A stretch of DNA of 64,000 bases, from NCBI RefSeq assembly GCF_005239225.2, contig NC_133293.1, positions 19,498,333-19,562,332 of the forward strand, read 5' to 3'. The position numbers were made by a program, and so were the translations under genes. This DNA comes from Populus alba. Lineage: Eukaryota > Streptophyta > Magnoliopsida > Malpighiales > Salicaceae. Numbering within the stretch: the first letter of the stretch is position 1; each line of letters opens with the position of its first letter. The notes beneath the pieces were generated by a model. It saw nothing but the letters and a program-made list of their open reading frames with translations. It was not told the DNA's origin and made no database searches. Below are positions 63,242-64,000 of this stretch, piece after piece.

Positions 63242-63794
63242 TTTTCAGCTTTCAAAATCAGTACATTCACATGTATGCATGTGATATCTGTACACCATCC
63301 TTACATGTTTAAAGGAAAAAAAACAGAGCTACAAGTCACTGAACCAGTAGGAAAACCAGCAACAAAGAAAAGGAAGAAAAAGCAACAACATTACTCCTAT
63401 CAGCCCACACGGCAACAATGAAAAAAATACAAACATTAACTGCAAAAGGTGTTGCTTTTTCAGACCTCACAAGCTAACAGTAGCTATAAAAGGTGCTGTA
63501 AAAGTTTACAATGTTTCAACTTTCAAAATCTGTACATTCACATGTATGCATGTGCTGTAAAAGTAGCATATAATGTTACTTTTACAGCTCATATCTGAAC
63601 ACTATCCTGACATGTTTAAAGAAAAAAAAACAGAGCTACAAGTCACTGCACCAGTAGGAAAACCAGCAACAAAGAAAAGGAAGAAATAGCAACAACATTA
63701 CTCCCATCAGCCCACACGGCAACAATGAAAAAAACACAAACAGTAACTGCAAAAGGTGTTGCTTTTTCAGACCTCACAAGCTAACAGTAGCTAC
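63242..63794. repeat. Direct duplication of ~250-280 bp
   Basis: The block 63242-63494 is repeated at 63512-63794, sharing GTACATTCACATGTATGCAT, CAGAGCTACAAGTCACTG, ATCAGCCCACACGGCAACAA and TTCAGACCTCACAAGC. The second copy carries an extra ~37 bp that forms a hairpin (GCTGTAAAAGTA ... TACTTTTACAGC, 63554-63588). No coding potential. Confidence 0.85.
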
Positions 63795-64000
63795 CCAATG
63801 GAAACAATTACAGCCAAGGCAAAAACCACCTGCAACACGTCAATCTCTAGCTAAACAATTGAAAAAATTACTGCAAATCAAAGATACACAGCATCATATA
63901 TTATGAAACCTCATGGCAGCAAAGAAAGAAGGATCAACAGTACAGGTAAATTATAAACAATCTGTCATTTTTTATTTGCCTTGGTTCATTTTTATCCCCC

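Larger units (their letters stand above)
60918..64000. mobile_element. PIF/Harbinger transposon, right end outside window
   Basis: The left terminus GAGTGTGTTTGGTATTGTGG follows TTA (60915-60917). It leads into subterminal repeats of the type GTGTTTGGTTAAAACTGTGG at about 61013, 61069 and 61123. The transposase gene (61329-62943) reads toward this end. I found no matching inverted terminus before 64000, so the element continues past the window, where a Myb-like second ORF would be expected for this superfamily. The segment 63242-63794 is an internal duplication, if it still belongs to the element. Confidence 0.75.

Overview
The window is plant nuclear DNA: intron-rich genes with GT-AG junctions, AT-rich intergenic sequence, a plant-type U2 snRNA promoter, a CrRLK1L receptor kinase, a half-size ABCG transporter and a chloroplast-targeted membrane protein. 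The style of the repeats (AT-rich Harbinger-type MITEs with a GTGTTTGG terminus, TRIM retroelements) fits a woody eudicot such as Populus or another Salicaceae. That assignment rests on memory, not on a search.

Layout. 1-1.9 kb: 3' part of a CrRLK1L receptor kinase (+). 3.5-8.7 kb: the U4/U6 snRNP protein PRP3 (+, six coding exons, a MITE in intron 1). 8.7-14.5 kb: gene-poor, with two decayed TRIM arrays. 14.8-17.1 kb: intronless ABCG transporter (+), followed by a truncated ABCG pseudogene at 19.4 kb. 20.8-21.0 kb: U2 snRNA (-) with promoter and 3' box, plus a second, orphan copy of the same upstream element at 20.45 kb. 23.8 kb: plastid LHC-like membrane protein (+). 25.6-35.6 kb: 13-exon SAC3/LENG8-like gene (-). 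40.6-44.8 kb: 1338-residue RS/low-complexity nuclear protein of unknown function (-). 46.8-47.7 kb: 924-bp non-autonomous Harbinger-like element. 48.2-54.1 kb: tandem duplication carrying two histone H4 genes (-) that encode identical proteins. 57.0-60.1 kb: array of about eight and a half ~370-bp repeats. 60.4 kb: a well-formed promoter and first coding exon (-) whose downstream exons I could not find. 60.9 kb to the window end: a PIF/Harbinger transposon with an apparently complete three-exon DDE transposase.

Several genes serve nuclear RNA and chromatin: PRP3 and U2 snRNA belong to the spliceosome, SAC3/LENG8-type proteins act in mRNP maturation and export, and H4 is a core histone. In eukaryotes this proximity is most likely chance. 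The main unexplained items are the orphan snRNA-type promoter at 20.45 kb and the tandem array beside the orphan exon. Exon junctions were read by eye and checked by reading-frame arithmetic, so a given boundary may be off by a base or two.
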